From NCBI GenBank assembly GCA_963799455.1, contig CAWCXF010000007.1, positions 434,001 to 498,000 on the forward strand: a stretch of DNA of 64,000 bases, given 5' to 3'. The position numbers and the translations under genes were made by a program. The notes under the pieces were generated by a model that saw only the letters and a program-made list of their open reading frames with translations, had not been told where the DNA came from and searched no databases. Positions 8,978 to 18,011 of the stretch are shown piece by piece. The stretch is from CAWCXF01 sp963799455 (lineage in GTDB: Bacteria > Pseudomonadota > Alphaproteobacteria > Rhodobacterales > Rhodobacteraceae). Within the stretch, counting starts at the first letter, position 1; each line of letters starts with the position of its first letter.

Positions 8978-9550
8978 TCAGTCTTCGATGTCGTGCTTGC
9001 GGGCGCGCAGGTTTCGTCGCGAACCTTTGCCACGCTTCTTCCTCTTGCTCACCGGTGATCCCCATTCGTCCGTCGGTTCGTCGTCTTCTTTGTACTGACG
9101 GTCGCTCGTGTCGAAGACGGGCGCAGCTGGCTCCGGGGGTGGCGCGTAGCTACGCGGAGGACCACCGCCGCCGCCGCCGGGGCCGCGTTTGAATTGCTGG
9201 ACGGGAGGACGGCGATCTCCACCGCGATCACCACCACGAGGAGGTCGACCCCGGTCACGCCCACCACCACCACCGGCGGGTCGACGACCGCGCTCTTCGG
9301 CGGCGTTGATGTTCAAGGCCCGACCATTGAAATCCGCGCCGTTGAATTTCTCAACACATGCCTTGGCTTGCTCCGGCGACGCAAAGGTCACGAAGCCAAA
9401 ACCACGCGGGCGGCCCGTCTCCCGATCCGTCGGAAGAAAGCAGTCAACGATTTCACCTGCCGCCCCAAGGAAAGCTGAGAGCTCCTCCTTGGTGGTTCGG
9501 TAGTTCAGGTTACCAACAAAAACTTTCGCAGAAATGATCCCAGCTCCCAC
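8978..9550 (-). CDS. RRM-domain RNA-binding protein with Gly/Arg-rich tail
   Basis: 190 residues starting at GTG 9550, chosen because AAGGAG lies 4 bases upstream. Residues 8-88 form one RNA recognition motif: RNP2 is VFVGNL, RNP1 is RGFGFVTF, with the expected NYRTTKEEL first helix. The tail is Gly/Arg/Pro rich (RDRGRPPRGGDRGGDRRPP, then GGGGGGPPRSYAPPP) and ends in a basic stretch (KRKKRGKGSRRNLRARK). Such proteins bind single-stranded RNA, and related cyanobacterial and myxobacterial proteins are linked to cold adaptation or RNA stability. The long basic tail is unusual for the short bacterial members. Confidence 0.9.
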   Translation of the reverse strand: MGAGIISAKVFVGNLNYRTTKEELSAFLGAAGEIVDCFLPTDRETGRPRGFGFVTFASPEQAKACVEKFNGADFNGRALNINAAEERGRRPAGGGGGRDRGRPPRGGDRGGDRRPPVQQFKRGPGGGGGGPPRSYAPPPEPAAPVFDTSDRQYKEDDEPTDEWGSPVSKRKKRGKGSRRNLRARKHDIED

Positions 9551-9672
9551 GGCGCTCCTTGCACCGTCTCTCTTTCGTTACGCGGATGTTAGCACTTTCC
9601 GAGCATGAAACGAGTTCAAGCTGTCGGTCCGTGCTTGCTAATGGTGACGGCTCGTCGCAGACAGAGAGCTGA

Positions 9673-11433
9673 ATGGCCAAAACTGAGGCGGATCTAGGCG
9701 AAAAGCCGTCCAGACGGCGTGCCCTGCGTATTTTTGAGCTCGTTCGCCCACATCGGGGGCGTTTCGCCCTTGGGGGAGCATTTCTCCTCGCCGGCGCCGC
9801 CATCGGTCTCGCGTACCCCCGAGCCATCAAATACGCCATCAACGAGCTTGATGAACACGGAACCGTCGAAGCCTTCGACCAAGTCGGCATGCTCTTGGTG
9901 GCGCTCTTTTTGGTGCAGGCTGTCTTCACTTGGTTTCGCCACTACTTGATGAGCTGGCTTGGCGAACGGGCGGTCGCGGACATGCGTCGAAGCGTGTTCT
10001 CGCAACTCACCGCGTTGCCGCCTGGGTGGTTTCATACGCAGCGCACGGGCGAACTCGTCGGACGGATCTCTGGCGATGTCACGACGCTTCAGGCGTTTGT
10101 CGGAAGCGAACTCAGCATCGGCCTTCGCAACGTCGTTCAGCTCGTCGGCGGCGTGGTCTTACTCCTCCTCGAAGACGCCGGGCTAACGATTTACATGATG
10201 CTCATCGTACCCCCGATGATCCTTTCGGTGATGGTCTTCGGCCGGTTCATTCGGCGCATGAGCAAGAAGCTGCAGGACGCCATCGCGACGACGAACGGAC
10301 GCGTGCAAGAAGTCCTCAGCGCGATCATGACGGTACAGGCCTTCACCCAAGAAGAACGCGAACGAAAGCACTACGGCGACGGCGTCGAAACCGCTTTCTC
10401 GACGGCACTCTCCCTCGCGCGATGGCGCGCGTCCTTCATGTCGGTCAGCACTCTCAGCGGTTTTCTGGCGCTGGCGCTGGTCGTTTGGCTTGGCGGACGG
10501 CGCGTCGCCGCCGGCGAACTGGACGCCGGCGGGCTCACTGCCTTTGTCCTCTACACCACGATCATCGCCTTCTCTCTCGCGAGCCTCTCCAACATGTGGA
10601 CTGCGCTTCAGCGCGCTGCGGGCGCCACCGAGCGGCTCTACGCGATCATCGACGCGGTCCCCGAGGTGAGGAGCCCCGAAGTTGCCGAGCGCATGCCGCC
10701 TTCGGGATCACCTCTGCGTTTCGAGGACGTGACCTTTACGTACACAGGTCGCCCCGATGACCCGGTCTTGCGCCACATCGACCTGACCATCGAAGCGGGC
10801 ACCACCGTGGCTCTCGTCGGCCCATCCGGCGCTGGAAAGACCACGCTCACGTCGCTCGTGCCACGTTTCTACGACCCGAGCGAAGGAGTGGTCACCCTCG
10901 GGGGCACGGACCTGCGCAAGCTCTCCTTAGAAGAACTCCGCGCGCGCATCGCGCTGGTGCCCCAAGACCCGGTTCTGTTTAGCGGCACCATCGCGGAGAA
11001 CATCGCGTACGGTCGTCCCGACGCGTCCATGAGCGACATCATCGAGGCCTCCCGCCAAGCCAACGTCCACGAGTTTGTGGAATCTTTCCCGGACGGCTAC
11101 GAGACTCTCTGCGGCGAACGCGGCGTTCAGCTCAGCGGCGGACAGCGACAGCGCGTGGCCATCGCCCGGGCGATGCTCGCCGAACCGGACCTGTTGATCC
11201 TCGATGAAGCCACGAGCAACCTGGACGCCGAGAGCGAAGCGCTCATCCAAGACGCTCTCCGGCGGGTCACGCGTGGGCGCACAACGCTCATCATCGCGCA
11301 TCGCTTGAGCACGGTACGAGACGCTGACCTGATCGTGGTCCTCGACGATGGGCGTCTCGCAGAGCAAGGCAGCCATGACGAGCTGATGGCCGCCGGAGGC
11401 GTCTACGAACGTCTCGTCGAGCGTCAGCTTTAG
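9673..11433 (+). CDS. MsbA-like ABC exporter, fused membrane and ATPase domains
   Basis: 586 residues. The first about 320 residues contain six membrane helices of the type I exporter fold (FALGGAFLLAGAAIGLAYPR onward). The ATPase domain has Walker A GPSGAGKTT, Q-loop LVPQDPVLFSG, signature LSGGQRQR, Walker B LLILDEATS and H-loop IIAHRLST. One half-transporter per polypeptide means it acts as a homodimer or with another half. The family exports lipids, lipid A precursors, drugs or peptides; the substrate is not evident. It is divergent from the RRM gene across a 122-bp gap likely to hold both promoters. Confidence 0.93.
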   Translation: MAKTEADLGEKPSRRRALRIFELVRPHRGRFALGGAFLLAGAAIGLAYPRAIKYAINELDEHGTVEAFDQVGMLLVALFLVQAVFTWFRHYLMSWLGERAVADMRRSVFSQLTALPPGWFHTQRTGELVGRISGDVTTLQAFVGSELSIGLRNVVQLVGGVVLLLLEDAGLTIYMMLIVPPMILSVMVFGRFIRRMSKKLQDAIATTNGRVQEVLSAIMTVQAFTQEERERKHYGDGVETAFSTALSLARWRASFMSVSTLSGFLALALVVWLGGRRVAAGELDAGGLTAFVLYTTIIAFSLASLSNMWTALQRAAGATERLYAIIDAVPEVRSPEVAERMPPSGSPLRFEDVTFTYTGRPDDPVLRHIDLTIEAGTTVALVGPSGAGKTTLTSLVPRFYDPSEGVVTLGGTDLRKLSLEELRARIALVPQDPVLFSGTIAENIAYGRPDASMSDIIEASRQANVHEFVESFPDGYETLCGERGVQLSGGQRQRVAIARAMLAEPDLLILDEATSNLDAESEALIQDALRRVTRGRTTLIIAHRLSTVRDADLIVVLDDGRLAEQGSHDELMAAGGVYERLVERQL

Positions 11434-11505
11434 AACGTCTGTCGATAGGAACTCAAAAGAAGCGAATCGGCGGAACCTTTCTGGTCTAGGGTTGTCCGGC
11501 CCGAC

Positions 11506-12606
11506 ATGCTTCCACGCCTCCCTTGCTGCTTCCTTTGGGCCTTGAGCGTCCATTGCGTCTTCGTCCTCTTCGCCAGTCCGGAGCTCGTCCGCGCGCAGCC
11601 CACACAGCCCACACGAAGCGATGCAGGGACCGATGCGCTGGAGGTCACCATCCCAGCACTTGGCGCGGTTTACGAAGGCACACCGCTGCAGGTTCAGGGG
11701 CAGGCGTTTCGCGTCCGTGGTCTTGCGGCCCTCAGCCCCGGCGAGATGCAGTTCCAGGTCGGCTTTCGTCGCGGCGACTCCCGTTCGGGCGATGAAGTGC
11801 AGTGGCAAACCGCGACGAGCGATGCAAGCGGGCTCTTCGTGGTGGAGGTGCCAATCCCCGACGGGCGAGACCCGGGAGAGCTCGTATTTCGCGATCCTGG
11901 GGAGGCACGAGAGATCACGTTTGACGTTCGGCCGAGGCAGCGCACAGAGATCGTCGTTCGCACGGACCGCCGCTTCTACGAGGTCGACGAGCGCGTTCAT
12001 GCCTGGGCCCTCGTCCGTGACGCGCTGACCGGAGCTCCACGCGAAGGCGCTGTCGTGAACTTTGAACTGAACGCGAGCGTCGGCGCGAGCGAAGCGTCCT
12101 CCACCAGCGGCGCGTCTGGCGTCGCCTATCACATCTTCGAGCCCTCGGATGTGAGGAGCGGCGACGCTGTTGTGCATGCACGGGCGCGCGGCGCGGGTGG
12201 AGAGGTTTCCGTCACCTTCGGTGAGCGCGCGTCACTCCCGCTCTTCGTCGAGGTCACAACCCCGATGGAGGCGACGCAACCTGGCGGCCAAGCGCAGGTT
12301 CGGGTCCACGCGCGGGCACAGACGGGCGAGCCCATCGAGGGCGCCCTCATCGACGTGCAGGTCGAATCACAGGAGCCGGTGCAGGTCCGCAGCGACGCCG
12401 CAGGCGAGGCGACCGTGATGGTGCAGGTTCCCGTGCTCTCGTCTCCCTATGGCGTCAGCGTGGTGGCGCGGGTGAGCCACCCCGTGCACGGACGTGCCGA
12501 AGGCAGCGCGTCGATCTCGGTGGCACGAAGTGGTTCGCTCCAAGTGTCCCTCGCGCCGAGTCATGGCGCGCTCATGGCTCGACCCCTCCGAGCACGTCAG
12601 GTTTGA
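11506..12606 (+). pseudogene. secreted beta-sandwich protein truncated at the genomic seam
   Basis: The frame starts ATG 11506 with a signal peptide (PCCFLWALSVHCVFVLFA ... VRAQPTQ) and encodes repeated Ig-like/macroglobulin-like beta domains (TEIVVRTDRRFYEVDERVHA, GAPREGAVVNFELN, GEPIEGALIDVQVES). This resembles the N-terminal part of large alpha-2-macroglobulin-like or big surface proteins. The coherent sequence ends near 12,570 (VSLAPSHGAL); the last dozen codons are read through sequence that in another frame is tyrosine recombinase. The gene is therefore cut, and its original C-terminus is missing. About 355 residues are authentic. Confidence 0.7.
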
Positions 12607-12965
12607 GCGTCTGGCCGAAGCGACGGCCCGCGCCGAGACCGATCCCACCTATGGGCTACGGGGTGCGCGCCGACGGCGCCGAAGGCGACGCATCGGGCTG
12701 CGCTGACCAGCCCGGAGGCGTTCGCTGGGCTGCTGCGTGCCATCTCGACGTATGAGGGTGCCGCCGACACGCGAGCGGCGCTCCAGCTCATGGCGCTCCT
12801 CTATCCGCGCCACGGTGAGCTGCGCCAAGCCGAGTGGGCCGAGTTCGACCTCGATGCGGCCGAGCGGACGATCCCTGCCGGCCGAACCTGGATGCGCCGG
12901 CCCCTTCGCAAGCCTCTGCCGGGAGCCGTGGTGGCCATCCTGAACAAGGTGCGCGAGCGCGTCGG
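12578..12965 (+). pseudogene. tyrosine recombinase (P4-type integrase) fragment, frameshifted
   Basis: Two frames together give the end of the core-binding domain and the start of the catalytic domain of a P4-type phage integrase. The first frame reads VRFERLAEATARAETDPTYG; after a frameshift near 12,670 the second reads HRAALTSPEAFAGLLRAIST, then ALLYPRHGELRQAEWAEFDL and AERTIPAGRTWMRRPLRKPL. The catalytic Arg region is represented by YPRHGELRQAEW; the C-terminal HxxR and Tyr are absent. It directly abuts the truncated secreted-protein gene, so one end of this fragment is the boundary between the two halves of the window. Confidence 0.75.
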
Positions 12966-13004
12966 CCTCGAGGGCCGATCCCGCCCTGGTTTCGGTGGGC
13001 GCGG

Positions 13005-13480
13005 TCGTGCCGCCATGCGCTCCGCGGCGGCCGGCGAGCGGTGGCCCGGCGCCGAGTGCAGGCGCCGGGCGTCGGAGCAGCCCCCGACCCGGCCGGACAG
13101 GTCGCGCCGCGCCGCGGCCCTCGTGGCGTGGAGGCGGTGGTGGGCGCGCTCGACCTTGGGGGGAGACGCTCTGCCTGGGGGCGTCGTCGAGGCCGCCCCC
13201 CTTCCGGCTCGGGGACGGCGTGGCCTCGGCCGCGGCCAGGCCCCCCCGGCACGGCCCGCAGGCGTATCGGGGGGCCCTGCCGGCGTGGCGGGCCAGGCCG
13301 GGGGCGGGTCTCTGGCGCAGCCCACGCCATCTCGAGGGCCTGCGACGCGCAATCTCGGCGTGCAGCGTGTCGCGCATCGCCCAGCCCACGACCTCGCGGG
13401 TGTGCGGGGCGCGAGGACGGCCGCGAGGGGGAGCCGGCCCTCACAGGTCGCGCATGTCGGTCGGACCCGCCAGCCGGGCC
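13005..13480 (-). pseudogene. IS3-family transposase (OrfB) remnant
   Basis: On the minus strand, pieces of an IS3/IS150-type integrase domain can be followed through at least four frame changes: TDMRDLEGRLPLAAVLAPRT, then REVVGWAMRDTLHAEIA-like text, LAAAEATPSPSRKGG, KVERAHHRLHATRAAARRDL and RRLHSAPGHRSPA. These match the order of the rve domain and the C-terminal RLHSALGYRSP motif of IS3 OrfB. It is heavily decayed and cannot be functional. Confidence 0.65.
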
Positions 13481-13620
13481 CGCCCGGGCCGAGCCGCCTC
13501 GAAGCCCCGGCCGAGCCGGCCCGGGGCGCGCGCGATCGGGCGGCCGTGGCGGCTGTCGGGGGCACCCGCAGCAGGCAGGGCGGCCCGGCCGCGCTGGGCC
13601 CCGCTGGGCGCCGCCGCGGC

Positions 13621-13625
13621 GCCAC
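13621..13625. repeat. target-site duplication (left), GCCAC
   Basis: GCCAC here and at 15352-15356 directly flank the insertion sequence. Confidence 0.8.
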
Positions 13626-15351
13626 TGTCAGGCGTCACGGCAAACTGGTCCGGCGCATTGCCTCACATGAGACGTTACCCGACGCTGCCATCGCCGCGCC
13701 TTGGTCGCTACGCGCCGCCGAGGCGGGGCGGCGAGCGGCAGAGCGATGGCGGGGAGGATCAGCATGGCGGCACGAGCCGAGGTGGCGGCGGCGACGAGGG
13801 AGCGGTACGCGGTGAGCGGGCGGGCCGCGAAGGGCGCGATCCTCGACGAGTTCGTCGCGCTGACGGGGCTTCATCGCAAGCACGCCATCCGCCTGCTCCG
13901 TGCGCCCACCGAGGAGAGGCGCTCCCGAGGTAGGCCGAAGACGCTCTACGGCACCGCCGTGAAGGCAGCGCTGGTCCTGCTCTGGGAGGCGTCGGACCGG
14001 GTGTGCTCGAAGCGGCTCGTGCCGATGATCCTGGTCTTGCTGCCGGCGCTGGAGCGACACGGGCAGCTTGCAGCTGACGAGGGACTGCGAGCGAAGCTCC
14101 TCGCGATCAGCCCGGCTACGATCGACCGGCTGCTGTCGGAGACGCGCATCGCGGCGGCGCAGGGGCGCAGGCGGCGGGCCGGCTTCAGCTCGGCGGTGCG
14201 CCGGTCGGTGCCGGTGAGGACCTTCGCGGACTGGGGCGATCCTCCTCCGGGCTTCGTGGAGGTCGACTTCGTGGCGCATTCCGGCGTCAGCGCGGCCGGC
14301 GCCTTCGTGCAGACGATGGTGCTGACCGACATCGCGACGGGCTGGACCGAGTGCGTGCCGGTGCTGATGCGGGCGGGCGCGCTCGCGCTCGAGGCGCTGC
14401 AGGCGGCGCGAGAGCTCTTCCCCTTCCCCCTCAGGGGCGTCGACTTCGACAACGACGGCGCCTTCATGAACGAGCCGGTGGTCTCCTGGTGCCGGGCGCA
14501 GGGGCTCGAGGTCACTCGCTCGCGGGCCTACCGCAAGAATGACCAGGCCTGGGTGGAGCAGAAGAACGGGGCGATCGTTCGAAGGCTTGTCGGCTACGGC
14601 CGCTTCGAGGGCGTGGTCTCTGCCAAGGCGCTCGCTCGGCTCTACGCGGCGGCCCGGCTGCATGTGAATCTGTTCCAGCCCTCGTTCAAGCTGCGCGAGA
14701 AGACCCGCGTCGGCGCGAAGGTGACGAAGCGCTGGCACCCGCCGGCCACGCCGGCCGATCGGGCTCTGGCCTCGGGACGGCTCGACACGGAGAGCATGGC
14801 GCGCATCGCCGAGCTGAGAGGACGGGCTGACCCCGTGATCGCGCTGGCGACGATCCGGGCGGCGCAGGCCGAGTTGGGCCGGCGCGTCGACCAGCGCGGC
14901 GCCGCGGCAGCCTCGGGGGAGACGCCCGTCGCCGTCAACCTCGCGGCCAGCGTCTCCCGTGCCGAGAAGAACGGTGAGCGCCGCGCAATTCACCGCCGCC
15001 CCTATCGCCGAGTGAGGCCGATCCCGAAACGCCCGTCGATGCTCGATCCCCACCGGGCCGAGATCGAGGCATGGCTCGAGGCGCAGCCCGAGATGACGGC
15101 GGTCGCCCTGCTGGCCTGGCTCAAGGAGCGCCATCCCGACCGGTTCGCCGACATCCATCTGCGCACCACGCAGCGGCTCGTGAAGGCGTGGCGGGCAGAG
15201 CAGGCGAAGAGGATGATCCGGCTCGGAACGGCGGCGCTGACGCTCCCGCCCGGTCAAGAAGCGGCGGCTCTGGCGCCGCCTGAGGCCGCGGCGCTCGGTA
15301 ACATTCTCAGATGAGGCAACAGGCCGGGCCAGTTCCGAATGTCGCTTGATA
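13626..15351 (+). mobile_element. intact insertion sequence with 5-bp target duplication
   Basis: The element is bounded by long imperfect inverted repeats, 13626-13679 and 15297-15351, both ending TGTCA/TATCA outermost and sharing AACTGG-CCGG and TTGCCTCA inside. The flanks are GCCAC at 13621-13625 and GCCAC at 15352-15356, a 5-bp direct repeat. It carries one transposase gene filling almost all of it. Intact ends, duplication and frame indicate a recent insertion into already degenerate DNA. Confidence 0.85.
13764..15314 (+). CDS. rve-type DDE transposase of the intact insertion sequence
   Basis: 516 residues from ATG 13764, selected because GGGGAGG sits 7 bases upstream; in-frame starts at 13701 and 13746 lack that. 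An N-terminal HTH region (ERYAVSGRAAKGAILDEFVA, then GLHRKHAIRLLR) is followed by a retroviral-integrase-fold catalytic core: first Asp in VEVDFVAHSG, second in VDFDNDGAFMNE, and Glu in AWVEQKNGAIVRRL. A C-terminal about 200-residue extension holds a basic segment and a helical LAWLKERHPDRFADIHLRTT stretch. Size and ends suggest an IS481- or ISNCY/IS1202-like group, but I cannot fix the family. The stop codon lies inside the right inverted repeat. Confidence 0.88.
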   Translation: MAARAEVAAATRERYAVSGRAAKGAILDEFVALTGLHRKHAIRLLRAPTEERRSRGRPKTLYGTAVKAALVLLWEASDRVCSKRLVPMILVLLPALERHGQLAADEGLRAKLLAISPATIDRLLSETRIAAAQGRRRRAGFSSAVRRSVPVRTFADWGDPPPGFVEVDFVAHSGVSAAGAFVQTMVLTDIATGWTECVPVLMRAGALALEALQAARELFPFPLRGVDFDNDGAFMNEPVVSWCRAQGLEVTRSRAYRKNDQAWVEQKNGAIVRRLVGYGRFEGVVSAKALARLYAAARLHVNLFQPSFKLREKTRVGAKVTKRWHPPATPADRALASGRLDTESMARIAELRGRADPVIALATIRAAQAELGRRVDQRGAAAASGETPVAVNLAASVSRAEKNGERRAIHRRPYRRVRPIPKRPSMLDPHRAEIEAWLEAQPEMTAVALLAWLKERHPDRFADIHLRTTQRLVKAWRAEQAKRMIRLGTAALTLPPGQEAAALAPPEAAALGNILR

Positions 15352-15894
15352 GCCACCGCCCCCGGCTCGCCGCAGCGCCGGACCCACCGCCGTCCGCGCC
15401 GTCTCGTGCAGCCCGCGCTCGTCCGCCGCCGCGAGGATCGCCAGCCCGGGCGTCGCGGACCCGCCGCCGGCGCCCCGCGCCCGCGTCTCGCTCCTCCAGG
15501 GGCCGCAGACCCACACAGTCTCGGCGGCGTGGGCTGGATCACACCGAGGAGGACGTGCTGGACCAGCCCCTGGCGGGGCGTGGTCCGGACGGGGTGTCCG
15601 CCCGCGGCGGGCTGCTGGACGCGCTGAAGAAGGCGCTTTCGGAGCGCGTCCTGGACGCCGAGCTGGACGCGCGCCCGGACGGTGAGCGGGCCGAGGGCCT
15701 CGCCCCGGCGAAGCCTGCCAACCGACGCGACGGGAGCTCTGCGGAGACGGTGCTGACGGGGACCTCAAAGGCGCGGCCGGCGATCCCGCGCGACCGGGCC
15801 GGCCCCCGCCGATCGCCGGGCACCGGCGCCGCTTCCCCGACGCAGCCTGTCCCCGGTCCGGCGAAGCCGGGCCCGGGGGACGACGAGATCATCT

Positions 15895-15975
15895 CGACGC
15901 ACGCGCGCGGCAGGAGCGGCACGCGCGCGGCAGGAGCGGTGCGCGCGCGACAGGAGCGGCACGCGCGTGGCGCGA
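15895..15975. repeat. short tandem repeat, about 20-bp unit
   Basis: A GGCACGCGCGCGGCAGGAGC-type unit is repeated four times with slight variation inside the decayed IS256 gene. Confidence 0.6.
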
Positions 15976-16254
15976 TGGCCTCGGCCTCCGGGCCCTGCAG
16001 GCCGGGGGCGCGGCGTTCTGGCTCCGGGTCGTGGACGAGATCGAGGCCTGCGGCGTCGCCGACGCGCTCGTCGCGGTCGTCGGCGGCCTGAAGGGCCCCG
16101 AGGCGGTCGAGGCCGCGGGCGCCCCGAGACGGCCGTCCGGGCCCTCGGTCGGGGCCGGGGGCGGGCTCTGCATCGTCCCCCCGATCGGCCGCTCGGTCGA
16201 GCCCGCGGCCTGGAAGGACCGCCGCGCCGTGGTGCCCGAGCCGCGCGCCATCCG

Positions 16255-16305
16255 CCGCGCCCAGGACGCCGCGCCCAGGACGCCGCGCCCAGGACGCCGC
16301 GGCGG
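16255..16305. repeat. short tandem repeat, CAGGACGCCGCGCC x3
   Basis: Three near-perfect 14-bp copies lie inside the IS256 remnant, expanding an Ala/Gln/Asp codon stretch. Confidence 0.7.
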
Positions 16306-16854
16306 GACGCGCGGCGCTGGCGGCCTTCGAGGCCAGCCGCTGGGGAGAGCGACGCCCCGCCGTCGCGCAGAGCTCGCGGCGCCGCCGGGACCGGGTCGTG
16401 CCGTCTCCCGCCTCCCCCGCCTCCCCCGAGGCCGTGCGCCGGATCGCACGCCGCCACGGATGAGATCGACAAGGCTTTCCTGCGGGAACTGGCTGTTCTC
16501 TCGTCGTGCGGTCCATCTCGTGGCGAAGCGTGGCGCGTCGGCTGGAGGCGTCGCCGGGCGGCCCGTTCGGTCCCTACCGGTCTGATGCGGCCGCCCGCCT
16601 TTCGTCGGCGGGTGCGCGTTCCATGCCGCGTGCCATGCGGCGACGAGGTGCTCGTAGCTCTCTGAGCCCGCTCCGCGATCTGCATCTCCTGGTGCCGAGC
16701 CGGGCGCCCGAAGACCGCAAGCGGCCGCCGCGCGAGTGGTCCGAGGCCAGGAGCCAGCCCGCCATCGTCCTCGGCGACCCTCCGGGGCCTGCCGGACGCG
16801 TCGGCCTCCCGCACACGATCCCCGACAGCCCCGGAGGCGCTCCCCGAGCGCCGC

Positions 16855-17215
16855 CCTCATCCGCTCGCTGCCGGGGATAGGGGTGATCCTCGCGGCGGAG
16901 CTTCTCGCCCGTCTCGGCGATGTCGCATGCGTTCCCTCGGCCGACGCGCCGGCCTCGCGCTCATTCTCGGACAGTCCGGCGAGACCCGTGGCTGGCGACG
17001 AGCCCGCGGCGAAGGCCCTCGAGCGCGTCTTCTTCCAGAGCGCCTCCTGCGCCGCCACGAGAAGCGATCCGCTCCCCAAGGCCTTCTATGATCGAAAGCG
17101 CCGCGAGGGTGAGCGTCACACCCAGGCGCTCATCACCACCCTCGCGCGTCGCCGCGTCGCGGCTCCCCGGACCATGCTCCGCCGCGCCGGGGGGTCACGC
17201 TCCGGGCGTCCGGCG
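16855..17215 (+). pseudogene. IS110-family transposase remnant (C-terminal part)
   Basis: The frame gives LIRSLPGIGVILAAELLARL, then ALERVFFQSASCAATRSDPL, AFYDRKRREGERHTQALITT and LARRRVAAPRTML. This order is that of the Transposase_20 domain of IS110 elements (LxSxPGIGxxxAxxxLAxxGD, FYxRKRxxGKxHxxAxxAxARR). The N-terminal DEDD domain is missing and the highly conserved SYAGLxP segment is scrambled, so it is dead. Confidence 0.7.
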
Positions 17216-18011
17216 ACGTGAGCCCGCGCCCCCCCCCGCGACGGGCACCCGTCCGGGCCCTCGGGCCCGCCGGCCGAGCCGGCACCGCGCCGGGCCGTCC
17301 GAGGGCCGCATTTCCCATGCGGTCGGGGCGCCGCGCGCGGCGGTCGTGCGCTCGCAGGTCGCGCTCGCCATCGCGGCGGCGCGCCCGAACGGATGGGCCG
17401 TCTCGCGCCGGTCGTGCGCGGCCATGCCCTCGCCCGCAGCACGCGCAGCGAAGGACGCCCGGGGCACGGGACCGGCGGCCGTCCCGATCGGGCGCGTCCG
17501 GTCCTGCGGGCCGACCGCCGCTCACGCCGCTCCTCGATCGGTGCGAGATGGTCGGCGGGCCAGGCTGTCCGGCCGTCGCCCCGCCCGTCTCGGCCGCCAC
17601 GCCTTGCGGGGCCGGGATCCCGCGTCCTCTCGACATGGCTCTCGGGACCGACGCTCGTCGCGGAGCGGCTCTCGGCGGCAGCCCGCAGCCGCGCTTCGGA
17701 CCGCCGGCGATGGCCGGTCCCCCCCCCCCCGACCGAGGCGGCGGTTGGGCTGCGGTGCGCGCCATCCCGGGACGGCGTGATCCCCGCCGCGGCAGCAAGG
17801 GCTCGGGCGCTGCGCTCACAGGCGTGCCCGCCGCCGCGATCCGAACGAGGGGGCGCGGCCCCGGGACGGGGGGTCGAGCGGGGTCGTGGCGTGCAGGCGC
17901 TCGCGCGAGCGCCCGACCCAGGATCGTGCGGGCGTGCGTCGGGATGACGGCCGACCCGCTCTCCAGGGAACGGCGCTTGCCGGCGGGCGGCGTCGGTGGC
18001 AGGCTCGGGGG
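17216..18011. other. gene-free stretch, very GC-rich
   Basis: No frame here has recognisable protein character on either strand. Long open frames exist only because stop codons are rare at this GC. A run of 11 C lies near 17,720. Probably decayed mobile DNA continuing from the IS110 remnant. Confidence 0.5.

Larger units (their letters stand above)
15540..16460 (+). pseudogene. IS256-family transposase remnant
   Basis: Successive frames give LDALKKALSERVLDAELDA, ERAEGLAPAKPANRR and SSAETVLTGTSK, then AIPRDRAGP, DDEIISTHARGR, FWLRVVDEIEACGVADALVA, WKDRRAVVPE and LAAFEASRWGERRPAVAQSS in the order found in IS256 transposases. Frameshifts, a deletion of the first catalytic region and internal tandem duplications (around 15,895-15,975 and 16,255-16,305) show long decay. 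It is of a different subgroup from the intact IS256 element at 32-33.6 kb. Confidence 0.7.

Noticed and set aside
12790..13815. Taking the 341-codon frame as a full integrase gene
   Set aside because: Only its first 60 codons match integrase; the rest is noise over an antisense IS3 relic.
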